A stretch of DNA of 39,425 bases. It comes from Akkermansia sp. GTDB lineage: Bacteria; Verrucomicrobiota; Verrucomicrobiia; Verrucomicrobiales; Akkermansiaceae. The stretch is from assembly GCA_017555025.1 (NCBI GenBank), contig JAFZHC010000019.1, positions 1 through 39,425 on the forward strand, written 5' to 3'. The position numbers and the translations under genes were made by a program. Below are positions 7,577 through 17,300 of the stretch, piece after piece. The notes below the pieces were generated by a model. That model made no database searches. It saw only the letters and a program-made list of their open reading frames with translations, and was not told the DNA's origin. Within the stretch, counting starts at the first letter, position 1. Every line of letters starts with the position of its first letter.

Positions 7577-9814
7577 TTACCTCAACGAAGCCTGCACCTC
7601 CAGCAGCTCCTGCTGTTCCTTAATGAGGGAGAATGACTTACGCACCATCGAACGAGTTTCATTCAACAGATTGAGGTAGAGAATACCATTGCGCATACCG
7701 CCTTCATCGGAGCCATCGCACAACAGGTGGCGGGTAATGCAGGCGGCAAACTCATCGTTCAAATCGCCGGCATGCTGCACCACAAGGGAAATATTGCTGT
7801 AGTCGCCGGAGCGCAGCATCGTGCTCATCTCAGGGAAGAAACGCCCCACTTTATCGCACATGGTCAGCAAATCCGCCCCTTGTGAATCATTCAAACCGGT
7901 GTGGTTATTGTCGATGTGCTTGTAGCCGGCTTTCACGATGGTGAGCAGACTTTCCGCCACCGCCAGACTGCTCTCGTTGATACGGAAGAGAATCTGTGCC
8001 TGAGCGGCATTTTGAGGGTTGATACTCTGCATAGTCGGCAAAATACCATCTTCTTTCAGAGCCCGGAGAGTGCGGGAGATTTCCCTAGCCTTACGGCGCA
8101 TATTCTTCAGCGCGGAGCGGTCCTCTTCAAGCAGAGCCTTTACCGTGGCACGGTAGATATCCATCACCATACCCAGACGCTCAGCAGAGGCCACACCGAT
8201 GTCGCGCACGGCTTCAGCATCATCCAGATTAATCAGCTGTACCTCACCATTGCTGCGACGGCGGTGAGCCATGGCATTCTTCACCAAAACCGCTATAGTG
8301 ATTACCAGCATGAGGGCAATACCCCACACACCACCAAACATCATGACCGAAGCCGCCACAAAAGCAACCGTCACAGCCCCGATACCCGTCAGGAACCAGC
8401 CACCTATCACCACCATCACACCGGTAATGCGGTATACTGCGCTATCACGCCCCCAGGCACGATCGGCCAGAGAAGACCCCATAGCAACCATAAATGTTAC
8501 ATAGGTGGTGGAGAGGGGCAATTTCATGCTCGTGGCAAGTGAAATCAGCAGAGCAGCCACCGTCAGGTTGACAGAGGCGCGAATGAGGTCAAACGCCAAA
8601 CCTTCATCCTCAGAAGCCTCCAGCGGACGAAAACGCTCCCCGACAAAACGGGCCACCGGAGCCGGAGTAATGCGAGCCACCAGAGCCACGATATTGCGGG
8701 TAAAACGAACCGCAGCACGAGCAGGCAAACATGAGCCGAAACGCTCCTTACCCATCGAGTTGTTACGAGCCAGTTTCACTTCCGTCTCGATGACGGTACG
8801 AGCCTTGCGGGAGAAAACCAGCGCCAGCACCATCACGCAACCGGCACCCAACAGCCACAGCACATTAACCTGTACCGGGGCATTCAGAGAACCCATTTTC
8901 AATTCTGCCAAGTTACCCCCGGCAGCCACATAATCAACAGCCACAAAATAGGAATCCTTGGCCGCCATGAAAACACCGATGAAGTTCACCAGATCATTAC
9001 CGGCAAAGGCCAGCGCCAGCGCACCGGTACCCACCAGTACAGCAAGTCGCAGCGTATTTACCTTAAACACATACTGCAATAGTGCACAAAGTATGCACCA
9101 CATACCGAAGGCACCCAGAGTGGCCCATGTCAGATTGGCATTCAGCCAATTAAGCAGCTCTTTGTTCATGAGCGTGCTACCCTTCAGCCCCTTAAAGACG
9201 GCAAAGTAGGTAATGGCCGTCAGCGCAAGGGCGCACCACAGCGCACCGATGTACTTGTATGAACGCTTGTAACGGAAGCTGAAGAGGAGGCGAGCCAGCC
9301 ACATCACCACGCAACCCACGGTAAAAGCAATCACCACAGAGCAGAAGATAGCCGTAATCATGCGGAAACACTCTGCCGAGTCGATATAATCACTCAATTG
9401 CTGCGAGATAGCCGTATCGCGCCCCATTACAAACAGAGAAACAGCCAAAGCGGCACCCAGCAATTCGCATACCAGCGAAACCGTGGTAGAAGTGGGTAAC
9501 CCGAGCGTGTTGAACAAATCCAGCAAAATCACATCTGCCAACATGACCGCAAGGAAGAGAATCAGGATATCATGAAACCCGAACATCGATGGCTCAAACA
9601 CCCCGGAGCGGGCTATCTCCATCATCCCTGTTGAAAATGTGCAGCCTATTACCACACCCGTAGCTGCCACCGCCAGCAATACACTGCGTTTGGCAGCCTG
9701 ACTACCCACGGCGGAATTCAGGAAATTCGCCGCATCGTTCGATACACCCACCACCAGGTCATAAATTGCCAGTAGCAGCAGGATTCCCAATATCACCATA
9801 TACATAGTGCTCAT
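7577..9814 (-). CDS. pit: Pit-family inorganic phosphate transporter with PhoU-like C-terminal domain
   Basis: A 745-residue inner-membrane permease of the PiT family, which moves phosphate with a cation. Both PiT signature repeats are visible: GVSNDAANFLNSAVGS near residues 23-38 and FAGNDLVNFIGVFMA near 269. Roughly ten to twelve hydrophobic segments span residues 1-510, with a soluble loop around 330-400. The final 220 residues are hydrophilic and helical (RATVKALLEEDRSALKNMRRKAREISRTLRALK and onward), like the PhoU/DUF47 regulators that often sit beside Pit genes. Here the regulator appears fused. A weak Shine-Dalgarno (AAGGGA) precedes the start. The gene leads a unit with the PhoR-like kinase and diverges from fucU across a palindrome. 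Confidence 0.92.
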   Translation of the reverse strand: MSTMYMVILGILLLLAIYDLVVGVSNDAANFLNSAVGSQAAKRSVLLAVAATGVVIGCTFSTGMMEIARSGVFEPSMFGFHDILILFLAVMLADVILLDLFNTLGLPTSTTVSLVCELLGAALAVSLFVMGRDTAISQQLSDYIDSAECFRMITAIFCSVVIAFTVGCVVMWLARLLFSFRYKRSYKYIGALWCALALTAITYFAVFKGLKGSTLMNKELLNWLNANLTWATLGAFGMWCILCALLQYVFKVNTLRLAVLVGTGALALAFAGNDLVNFIGVFMAAKDSYFVAVDYVAAGGNLAELKMGSLNAPVQVNVLWLLGAGCVMVLALVFSRKARTVIETEVKLARNNSMGKERFGSCLPARAAVRFTRNIVALVARITPAPVARFVGERFRPLEASEDEGLAFDLIRASVNLTVAALLISLATSMKLPLSTTYVTFMVAMGSSLADRAWGRDSAVYRITGVMVVIGGWFLTGIGAVTVAFVAASVMMFGGVWGIALMLVITIAVLVKNAMAHRRRSNGEVQLINLDDAEAVRDIGVASAERLGMVMDIYRATVKALLEEDRSALKNMRRKAREISRTLRALKEDGILPTMQSINPQNAAQAQILFRINESSLAVAESLLTIVKAGYKHIDNNHTGLNDSQGADLLTMCDKVGRFFPEMSTMLRSGDYSNISLVVQHAGDLNDEFAACITRHLLCDGSDEGGMRNGILYLNLLNETRSMVRKSFSLIKEQQELLEVQASLR

Positions 9815-9865
9815 AGCACGTCCCTTTTACCACAGCTCACGCCGCTTTGCACGTTTTCTACCGTG

Positions 9866-9892
9866 AGTATATTGCCACATACCATGTGACAA
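9866..9892 (-). promoter_or_regulatory. Predicted promoter of the phosphate transporter gene
   Basis: On the minus strand TTGTCA (9887-9892) and TATACT (9866-9871) are 15 bases apart, a short spacer that suggests an activator- or repressor-dependent promoter. The -35 box lies inside the left arm of the palindrome at 9882-9905. Confidence 0.4.
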
Positions 9893-9905
9893 AATTGTCA
9901 CATGG
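9882..9905. promoter_or_regulatory. Palindromic operator between pit and fucU
   Basis: Eleven-base perfect arms CCATGTGACAA (9882-9892) and TTGTCACATGG (9895-9905) are separated by two bases. It overlaps the -35 box of the minus-strand transporter promoter and lies about 50 bases upstream of the fucU -35 box. Half-sites TGTGA and TCACA are 8 apart rather than the 6 of a CRP site, and the inverted layout differs from the direct repeats of a Pho box, so the binding protein is not identified. Confidence 0.7.
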
Positions 9906-9957
9906 CGACAGAAGACACAATGGTGACTCCAATTTTAATATTTACGACGCTTTGATA

Positions 9958-9989
9958 TTGCCAGCGGCAGGCGGATATGCTAGTATAAT
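9958..9989 (+). promoter_or_regulatory. Predicted fucU promoter, nearly leaderless
   Basis: TTGCCA (9958-9963), a 17-base spacer ending in TGC (an extended -10 element), then TAGTAT (9981-9986); an overlapping TATAAT sits at 9984-9989. The start point would fall near 9993-9996, leaving at most about four bases before the ATG at 9997. The same layout appears in front of the HAD gene at 19879-19907. Confidence 0.6.
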
Positions 9990-9996
9990 GGGCGTT

Positions 9997-10416
9997 ATGT
10001 TAAAAGGAATTTCTCCCGTTATATCTCCCTCGCTGCTGAAGATTCTGGCTGAAATGGGCCATGGTGACGAAATCGTGTTCTCCGATGCTCATTTCCCCGG
10101 TCACACCTTCAACAGCACCGTAGTTCGCGCCGATGGTCTGGGGGTAGACACCCTGCTGGCCGGCATCATCCCCCTCTTTGAGCTGGATGCCTATGCCACT
10201 CCCGTCATCATGATGGAAGCTGTACCCGGCGATACCCTCGACCCCGCAGTCGAAGCCAAATACCGCGCCGCTCTGGGCTATGAGGGCGAAATTGAGCGTG
10301 AAGAACGCTATGCCTTCTACGAACGAGCCAAGAAAGCCTACGCCGTTGTGGTGACGGGTGAGACGGCCAAGTACGGCAACATCATTCTGAAGAAGGGTGT
10401 AACCCCCGTTTGCTGA
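9997..10416 (+). CDS. fucU: L-fucose mutarotase (FucU/RbsD family)
   Basis: Interconverts the alpha and beta anomers of L-fucose in the cytoplasm so that downstream isomerase and kinase receive the right form. The 139-residue product has the hallmark start [26 protein letters not shown], with the likely catalytic His22, then FSDAHFPGH and a C-terminal [20 protein letters not shown]. FucU is preferred over RbsD because of the length and the MLKxISPxISPxLLxxLAxMGHGD pattern. The ATG at 9997 matches the family start; upstream in-frame ATGs would cross the promoter. No other fucose genes are in the window, but fucose is abundant in mucin, which suits the proposed lifestyle. The stop is seven bases before queD. 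Confidence 0.93.
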   Translation: MLKGISPVISPSLLKILAEMGHGDEIVFSDAHFPGHTFNSTVVRADGLGVDTLLAGIIPLFELDAYATPVIMMEAVPGDTLDPAVEAKYRAALGYEGEIEREERYAFYERAKKAYAVVVTGETAKYGNIILKKGVTPVC

Positions 10417-10423
10417 TTCTCCT

Positions 10424-10876
10424 GTGTACCGAATCTGTAAAACCATTGAGCTGGAGAGCGGGCACCTGCTCTCCAAGCACCCCGGCAGCTGCGCGTTCCC
10501 GCATGGGCACACGCGCAGCGTAGAGCTGGTATTCACCGCCGAGACGCTGGATGAAAATGACATGGTGCTCGACTTCAAATCCATAAAGGAAATGATGGGC
10601 GAGTTCCTCGAGCAGTTCGACCACTCGCTCTGCATGAATACAGCCGACCCGCATTACGATGAGTTCCGCCGCATATACGGCGAGCGCATCATCCCCTTTG
10701 AGGGGCAAGACCCGACCAGCGAGGCCATGGCTCATACCGTCTTCAAGTTCGCTCAGGCCGCACTCGCAAAGGCAGCTCAGGGTATCGGCACAGCCTACCC
10801 AGTGCGCAGCTGTGTGCGCCTGGAGCGAGTGCGTGTGTGGGAAACCTCATCCAGCTGGGCCGAATACAGCGAGTAA
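10424..10876 (+). CDS. queD: 6-carboxytetrahydropterin synthase (QueD/PTPS family)
   Basis: QueD converts dihydroneopterin triphosphate to 6-carboxytetrahydropterin, an early step toward queuosine in tRNA. The 150-residue product shows the zinc ligands His14, His27 and His29 and the catalytic Cys23 in CAFPHGH, the hallmark C-x3-HGH spacing of this family. FDHSLCMN and the C-terminal VWETSSSWAEY with the substrate-binding Glu are also present. The start is a GTG, seven bases after fucU; no ATG gives the conserved N-terminus. Other que genes are not in the window. A pterin-pathway paralogue (6-pyruvoyltetrahydropterin synthase) is the alternative, but the motif spacing favours QueD. Confidence 0.88.
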   Translation: MYRICKTIELESGHLLSKHPGSCAFPHGHTRSVELVFTAETLDENDMVLDFKSIKEMMGEFLEQFDHSLCMNTADPHYDEFRRIYGERIIPFEGQDPTSEAMAHTVFKFAQAALAKAAQGIGTAYPVRSCVRLERVRVWETSSSWAEYSE

Positions 10877-10898
10877 CGCCTCACTTCGCCTCCACCCT

Positions 10899-13800
10899 AT
10901 GCCAACCCTTTACTTTCTCGGCTGGGCTCGCCCGGCCATTGAGCTCGTCGCCGAAAAGCTCGAGGCTCTTCATGCGGAATCCCCGGCTCGCTTTCGCCGT
11001 GCAACAGTCGTAGTCCCCACGGCAGAAAGCGGGCGCCGCCTGCGCGAATACATGGCGGAACGTGCGGGCAAGCCCATCCTCATGCCCCGCATCACACTAG
11101 CGGGTCAACTTATACCGAGTGGCGGCAGCAATGTGGCAACGGAAGCTGAAACGCTGGCAGCCTGGCTGGAAGTGCTAGGCAACGGGGATTTCCGCCACCT
11201 GCTCCCCCATTCTGAGATACTGGAGAATGAGCGCTGGTTGCTGGATACCATCAACCACCTCCGTAAGCTGAGAACCCGACTGGAGAAGGAAAACTGCCCG
11301 CCTGAGCGAGTCGCGGAACAGCTGTGCCACCTGAGCACGCAGGAAGCTAGTAAGGCCACCACACGCGTACTAAAGGAGGAAAATAGCAAGTGGGTTGAAT
11401 TATGCCGCCTCTTTTCAGCAGTAGATGCTTGCCTGCACCGCTACGGTCTCATACCGCAAGAGGAGGCACGAGCCCAAGCAGTAGCCCATCCCGCCCTTCC
11501 CGGCGGCTGCTCGCTCCTCATCATTGCCTGCGTGCCTGAGCTTTCCCGACAGCTGCAACAATTCCTGCATAACCTCCACCACTACGCAGGTACAGAAGTG
11601 CAACTCTGGATTAATGCCCCGGAGGCAGAAAAAGCTTCTTTTGATGAATGGGGGCAACCCCGCCCGGAAGAATGGAGTACGCGCCAAATAGACATTCCCC
11701 GGGCATTGGTATACGATGAAAACGGCAGGGTGCACAACGAAGCCTCCACCCTACACCTGACAGATGACGGAGATGCCGCAGCGCTCGAATGTGTACGCTT
11801 AGTGCACGAAGCCATCACCGCAGCGCAGCAAAGCGCCGGTTCAACTGCCGACCTTAAACTGGAAAACGAAGTCGTCTTATCCTGCTGCGATTCAGCCTTT
11901 ACCCCTCGCCTACACGCGGCATTCCGCATGGTCGGCGGCGACTCATGGGAGCTTAATCTGCCAGAAGGGCGTTCCCTGCTCACCATGGATGCCGCCCACC
12001 TGTTTTCTCGACTGGCTACAGCATGTCGGGCTTTCAGCAACCGGCCGATTTACGACGAAACAACCCATCGGGTTCTGCGCAATGACATGGCTCAGCCGGA
12101 TGCCTTTTGCGCTCTGCTGAGAAATCGCGCCATGCTGCACATGATGCCTGAGCCGCAAGACAAAGCCCAAGTAACGCGAGGCTTTTTACCTCACTTGGAA
12201 GCTCTGTTGCAAAGCTTTCTGCCGGGGTCAGCCTCGCGCCTGCTCGCCCTGCTGAACCCTCAGAATGAATTACCGATTTCACGCAGGGATAACACCTCTC
12301 AATACAACGTACTGCAAGAACGACACCCGGCTTATTACCGCTACGCGGTCAACGTGGCGCTGCTGGTACAACATTGCTCCGTTGCCCCTCTCAAAGAAGC
12401 GGTTTTACACCGTCTGGAATACGGCCTCACCCATCTCTACAAGGAAAATAACATGGCTGAGGCGCTGAGACAACTCTGTAAGCCCATCAGAGAACTGACC
12501 GCCGCCCCCAATCGCGGACCGGAGCTCCTGCACCAGCCGCTCATGGCACTCGAGTACCTCCAATCACGAGTAGAACAAGCGGCCAACGGCATTCTGCCCG
12601 AAACCGAGAGAGAAAATACCGAACTGGATATCCCCGGCTGGAAGGAACTCAGCTTTTACCGCGGCAGAAAAATCATTATCAACGCCATGCATGATGGCTG
12701 CGTGCCGGAACCCTTCAATCGGGAGGAATTGCTCCCTGAATCTCTGTGCCGTGAGCTGGGGTTGCTGCACTCCGTCAATCGAGAAGCCCGCGATGCCTAT
12801 TTGCTCACAGCCCTGCTCCACAGTCGCCGACCGGGAGATGTTCATTTCGTTCTTTCCGGTCAATCTGCCGATGGGGCTCCGCTCTCAGCCTCCACACTGC
12901 TCCTGCGCTGTGGACAAAGTCCGGAGGGGCTACTGGAGCTCGCCCGACGTGCTCATTATCTCTTTGCCGACAACACGCAGATTAAACTGCCGCCGGAGCC
13001 TGAGCTCTGCCCGCTGCGAGCTGCGGCCAATCGCTCAGCTGATAAAGTGGAACCGGGACAAATGGAGCCGCTCTCTCTCATCCTGAAAGAGGGCGAAAGC
13101 AATCCCTTTGCCCCCCGGGAATCACCACAACAAGAGCGCCGTTACTCTCCCTCTACCTTGGCTGTATTCTTAGAATGCCCCCTGACATTCTGGATTAAAA
13201 ATGCCCTGCAAATCGACCCATCGGCCAATCATACGGACGATAAGATGGAGCCCGAGGCTGCCGAATACGGCACCGGTATGCATGCCGTGCTGGATAAACT
13301 GGTAGCCGAATTCCCCTCCCTCTATGAGTTGGCTCAGAAATGCCCTTCGGCAGAAACCCCGGAGCAATATATCGAGCACGTCAGCAACAGAGCGGAAGTA
13401 CTGGCAGACGTTATGCTGAAAACAGCCTATGCAGAAGAAGGCGTCTTTACCCTCCCCCTGATGGCACGCCATGCTACCATGAAGCGCACACTTCAGCAAT
13501 TTGCAGCCCATCACGTTCAAGAACTCTTTGATGGCTGGTGCAATGTCGCTCGTGAGCTCAAGGTAACACCGACCATGGGCTTGGAAGATGACAATAGCGG
13601 CGATAGAGTCGGCTTCGACATGACCATCGACCGAGTGGATTTCAACATCAAGAACGGCCGGTGGCGTGTGCTGGATTACAAAACATCATCCGACCCGAAG
13701 GAACCCCGTAAAATCCACTACGAGGAAATATCCGGCGGCAAGAAGTCCATCTTCCACCTCTTCATGAATGCCGGCGATACTGTGGATTTCCCGCTAGTAC

Positions 13801-14318
13801 CTGCCAGAAGCAAAAAGAGCGAGCGTCACTATCGATGGCGTAATGTACAGCTGCCGCTCTACACCTATGCCCTGCAGCAGCTTACTGTCGGCGATTTGTT
13901 GCAAGCCCTCGAGGAACAAGGGCAGTTACCGCTCTGCTCGGAAATGGATATATTACTGCACCAGCTGTTCAGAAATGCGGCTCTGCTCCCCGACACGCTG
14001 CCGGAAATGGGGTATTGCAGCCTTGCCACTAAAACGCAGCAAGTACAATATCACAGCCTGATGAATGGCGAAACCGCCCGTGAACCGAGAGCCTGGTTCT
14101 TCTTTGAAAACGACATGCAGGCACACTACGCCTCTGCCATCAAAACAGTACGCTCTGCTGTCAAACTGATTCGCAACGGTTTATGCCTCTATTCCGCGGC
14201 AGCTCTGGAATTGCCTAAAAAACCGTATGCCCAATACGGAGGGTTGGCTCCTTCAGCCGATCCCCGCGAGATATTTGCCCTGCCGGAACTCAACAAACCA
14301 GAGACCGTATCGTCATGA
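10899..14318 (+). CDS. addB: AddB-like nuclease / inactivated helicase subunit
   Basis: A 1139-residue protein that likely pairs with the AddA-like helicase to process double-strand breaks for recombination. The N-terminal region (about 1-330) resembles an inactivated superfamily I helicase: where active AddB has a Walker A, this has ATVVVPTAESGRRLRE with no GxGKT. The C-terminal region has a PD-(D/E)XK nuclease: YSPSTLAVFLECPLTFW near 748, GFDMTIDRVDF near 905, then VLDYKTS near 924 with the catalytic Asp and Lys. The three-Cys C-terminal cluster of Firmicutes AddB is not apparent, as in the divergent Bacteroidota-type proteins. An upstream in-frame ATG at 10659 would overlap queD, so the start at 10899 (22 bases after queD) is preferred. 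Its stop overlaps the addA start by four bases. Confidence 0.85.
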   Translation: MPTLYFLGWARPAIELVAEKLEALHAESPARFRRATVVVPTAESGRRLREYMAERAGKPILMPRITLAGQLIPSGGSNVATEAETLAAWLEVLGNGDFRHLLPHSEILENERWLLDTINHLRKLRTRLEKENCPPERVAEQLCHLSTQEASKATTRVLKEENSKWVELCRLFSAVDACLHRYGLIPQEEARAQAVAHPALPGGCSLLIIACVPELSRQLQQFLHNLHHYAGTEVQLWINAPEAEKASFDEWGQPRPEEWSTRQIDIPRALVYDENGRVHNEASTLHLTDDGDAAALECVRLVHEAITAAQQSAGSTADLKLENEVVLSCCDSAFTPRLHAAFRMVGGDSWELNLPEGRSLLTMDAAHLFSRLATACRAFSNRPIYDETTHRVLRNDMAQPDAFCALLRNRAMLHMMPEPQDKAQVTRGFLPHLEALLQSFLPGSASRLLALLNPQNELPISRRDNTSQYNVLQERHPAYYRYAVNVALLVQHCSVAPLKEAVLHRLEYGLTHLYKENNMAEALRQLCKPIRELTAAPNRGPELLHQPLMALEYLQSRVEQAANGILPETERENTELDIPGWKELSFYRGRKIIINAMHDGCVPEPFNREELLPESLCRELGLLHSVNREARDAYLLTALLHSRRPGDVHFVLSGQSADGAPLSASTLLLRCGQSPEGLLELARRAHYLFADNTQIKLPPEPELCPLRAAANRSADKVEPGQMEPLSLILKEGESNPFAPRESPQQERRYSPSTLAVFLECPLTFWIKNALQIDPSANHTDDKMEPEAAEYGTGMHAVLDKLVAEFPSLYELAQKCPSAETPEQYIEHVSNRAEVLADVMLKTAYAEEGVFTLPLMARHATMKRTLQQFAAHHVQELFDGWCNVARELKVTPTMGLEDDNSGDRVGFDMTIDRVDFNIKNGRWRVLDYKTSSDPKEPRKIHYEEISGGKKSIFHLFMNAGDTVDFPLVPARSKKSERHYRWRNVQLPLYTYALQQLTVGDLLQALEEQGQLPLCSEMDILLHQLFRNAALLPDTLPEMGYCSLATKTQQVQYHSLMNGETAREPRAWFFFENDMQAHYASAIKTVRSAVKLIRNGLCLYSAAALELPKKPYAQYGGLAPSADPREIFALPELNKPETVSS

Positions 14319-17300
14319 AGGAAATGACCCCACCCCTCATTGCCGTCACCAGCAATCTGATTTCAGCCTCAGCCGGCACCGGCAAAACATACCAGCTGGC
14401 TTCTCGTTTCGTTGCCCTGCTCGCACTCGGGTACAAAGCGGAAGAGATGATTGCGCTCACCTTCACGCGAAAAGCCGCCGGTGAATTCCGCAACCGTATT
14501 CTCAAAGCTCTTTCCGATGGTGCTCTGGATTTGGATGACAAGGGAACGCCACGCTCTCGCGATAAGCACGGGCGCCTACAGGGTCGCAATGCCATCACCG
14601 TTCGCGTGTGGGAAACATGGTCCGGCTTGACCATTAAAGACGGTACAGCCATTCCGGCCGGAAATAGTGTGGCACTCTGCCCTCCATCAGCAGAGGTAGT
14701 ACAGCTTGCCGCGCAGGCTGGGCTCAGCCCTGAAGAACTCTACGCTACTGACGACCGGCTTTACCAACGGCTCAAACTTCCTCGACTGACAGCCGACACG
14801 TACCGCCATCTGCTGGCGGATGTCGTCAACGCCATGTCAAGGCTCACCCTCTCCACCTTGGATAGCTTCTTCAACCGAATTGTCAGGAGCAACAGCCTCA
14901 CCATCGGCATACGCGACATCGTTCCAATGGAGCCCGAGGACACCGAAGCCGAACGCCGCACCGTATTACGTGAGCTGCTGGCCGAGCTTTCATCCACTTC
15001 ATCAGAAGGCCAATTCTTCCTGAAACAGTTTGAAAAACTGACCGGAGGAGAAGGCAAAAACATGATGAATTATCTGCACGAGCAGATACAGTCTTACCTC
15101 ACGCTTTACCGCAACATCAACACCCCCGAGGCCTGGGGAAATGCCACGGCATTTAATCTTCCTCCTGCCGAAACTGAAGTCAGCATCTCTCCGGAGCAAT
15201 GGAAGAGCTACACCGAGGAATTAGAACGCCTCCACCAAGAACAGAAGGAAGCAGCTAGTGCGCTGACCGCTAAAGCAGCAGCGGCTATCCCGGCGCTGCT
15301 CAAAGACCTTCAAAACAGTAACTTCTCCTTCCTGCACAAGCACACCAGCCCCACATCGGCCAATGCCGGCAGCAAGTTCAACAAATTTTATGAAGCGGCT
15401 AAATGCTGTGCGGCCGACCACAAGCTGGCCGAATGCATGGAACGCATCATTGCACACGCTCGGGAGGCACATCTGCAAAGCATTATCCGCAAGACGCAAG
15501 CGTTGTTCTACATACTGAATCGCTACGCCACAGCATACCTCAACCACATGCGCAGCACAGGGCGTGTGGGCTTCGACGACATCGCTATGTTTGCCTACCA
15601 TCTCATGAAAGAGAATGGCAACAGCTCCGCAGAAGAGCGAGATTACGCCGCAAATCGCATCACTTACAATCTGGATGCCTCCTACAAACATTGGATGCTG
15701 GATGAATTTCAAGACACTTCCGAAATGCAATTTGCCACCCTCGCTCCGGTATTGAACGAGATTGCCCAAGGGGAACGCCATGCCGACAGCGGCGCTGCCG
15801 AGCGTAGCATCTTCGTAGTAGGTGATGAAAAGCAAAGCATCTACGGTTTCCGAACCGGCGAAACTGAGGTATTCCGCAAACTCCGGACCGAAACACCGTG
15901 GAAGGAAACACTTCACCCCTCAAGTCTTGAAAAAAGCTTCCGTTCCTCTCCGGAAATCATGGGGCAAAATGGCTTCATCAACAACATGTTCCTCGCTCTC
16001 AATAAGGTAGAGCAGGAAATCACGACCGCCGATAACAACGAACTTCAGAAACTCGACTGCGCTGAGCTACTTGCCTACGATGAACGACTGAGCAAAACTT
16101 TCACCCACCACCATTCTGCAACCGCCAAAAGCGGCTATGTACGAATTTCATCAGTCCCCGGTCAATCCAGTAGCGAAGAAACACGTTATGCTTTCTACGA
16201 TAGCATCGCTGAGTTACTGGATAATGAACTGACCAACGACAACGGGGCGCCGCTTCACGGCATGAGTATCGCTATCCTGACGCGTAATAATAACGAAGCC
16301 CGCGAACTTGAAAGCCGACTGTGCGAAAAACTCCCCCGCCTCCCCATCCTCAGACTGGGAGATGAAAAAACAGCAGCCACCTCTCAATTAGGCGAGTTAC
16401 TGCTCTCCTTCTTCATGTGGTTACACCATCCGGATGATCTTTACCGAGCCGGATTGGTAAAAGCCTCGCCCATGGAAGTGCTGTTCTGTCGTCCTACTTC
16501 CGCCGACAAAGAACTTGCCCCCCGCGACTATAACCGGCGCATATACAAGATTACGCATGAATACTGGTGCCACCGCCTTGAGCTGCAAGGCTATGCCGCA
16601 GTAGTGCGAGCCATGCTGGATTGTTTCCCGACAGAGCCGCAAAACCTGCGCAACGGAAGAACTGCTCACATTTGGCTTACCGAAGCTCACGCCTTCGATT
16701 GCACCGGCGGAGCTATTGATGAATGGATTTCACATATAGGAAAAGCCGGAGCCGCAGCCGCGGCCTCCTCGCGCTATGTGCAGATTATGACGATGCACAA
16801 GAGCAAAGGTCTGGAGTTCGATGCCGTCATCCTGCCATATATTGCAGAATCCGCCGAAGATGAACTTGATAACGTCAGCCATTTCAACATGAAGGATGCC
16901 TGTGGCGATATCGAAGGGCTACTCCTGAGCCCCGGTAGTGCCGAAAAACGAGATGCCTGGAAAGAAGTATTTGCTCCGCTTTGCGCAGCAAAAAAACAAC
17001 ACGAGCGTAAAGAGGCTTACAACCTCTTGTATGTAGCAGCAACACGCGCCAAACACGCTAACTACATCTTCTGTAATGGCTCGTCCCTGATAGACGAAAA
17101 CAGCAAAAAAACGCGCGTATGGAAAGGCATTGCCCGCTCTACCGGCGGCATGCTGCGCCGCATGTTACAACATCCCATCTTCAGCGGCACAAGCATGGAT
17201 GCCGACTCCATTGTCTGCGATATCCCCGAACCACGGATTTTGTGGCAAAGTGGTAATGCCCATTGGTATGAAGACAGCGCCTTCATCCGCGATAATGACC

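Noticed and set aside
9882..9905. The pit-fucU palindrome as a CRP or Pho-box site
   Set aside because: TGTGA and TCACA are 8 rather than 6 apart, and Pho boxes are direct repeats; the palindrome is kept as an unassigned operator.
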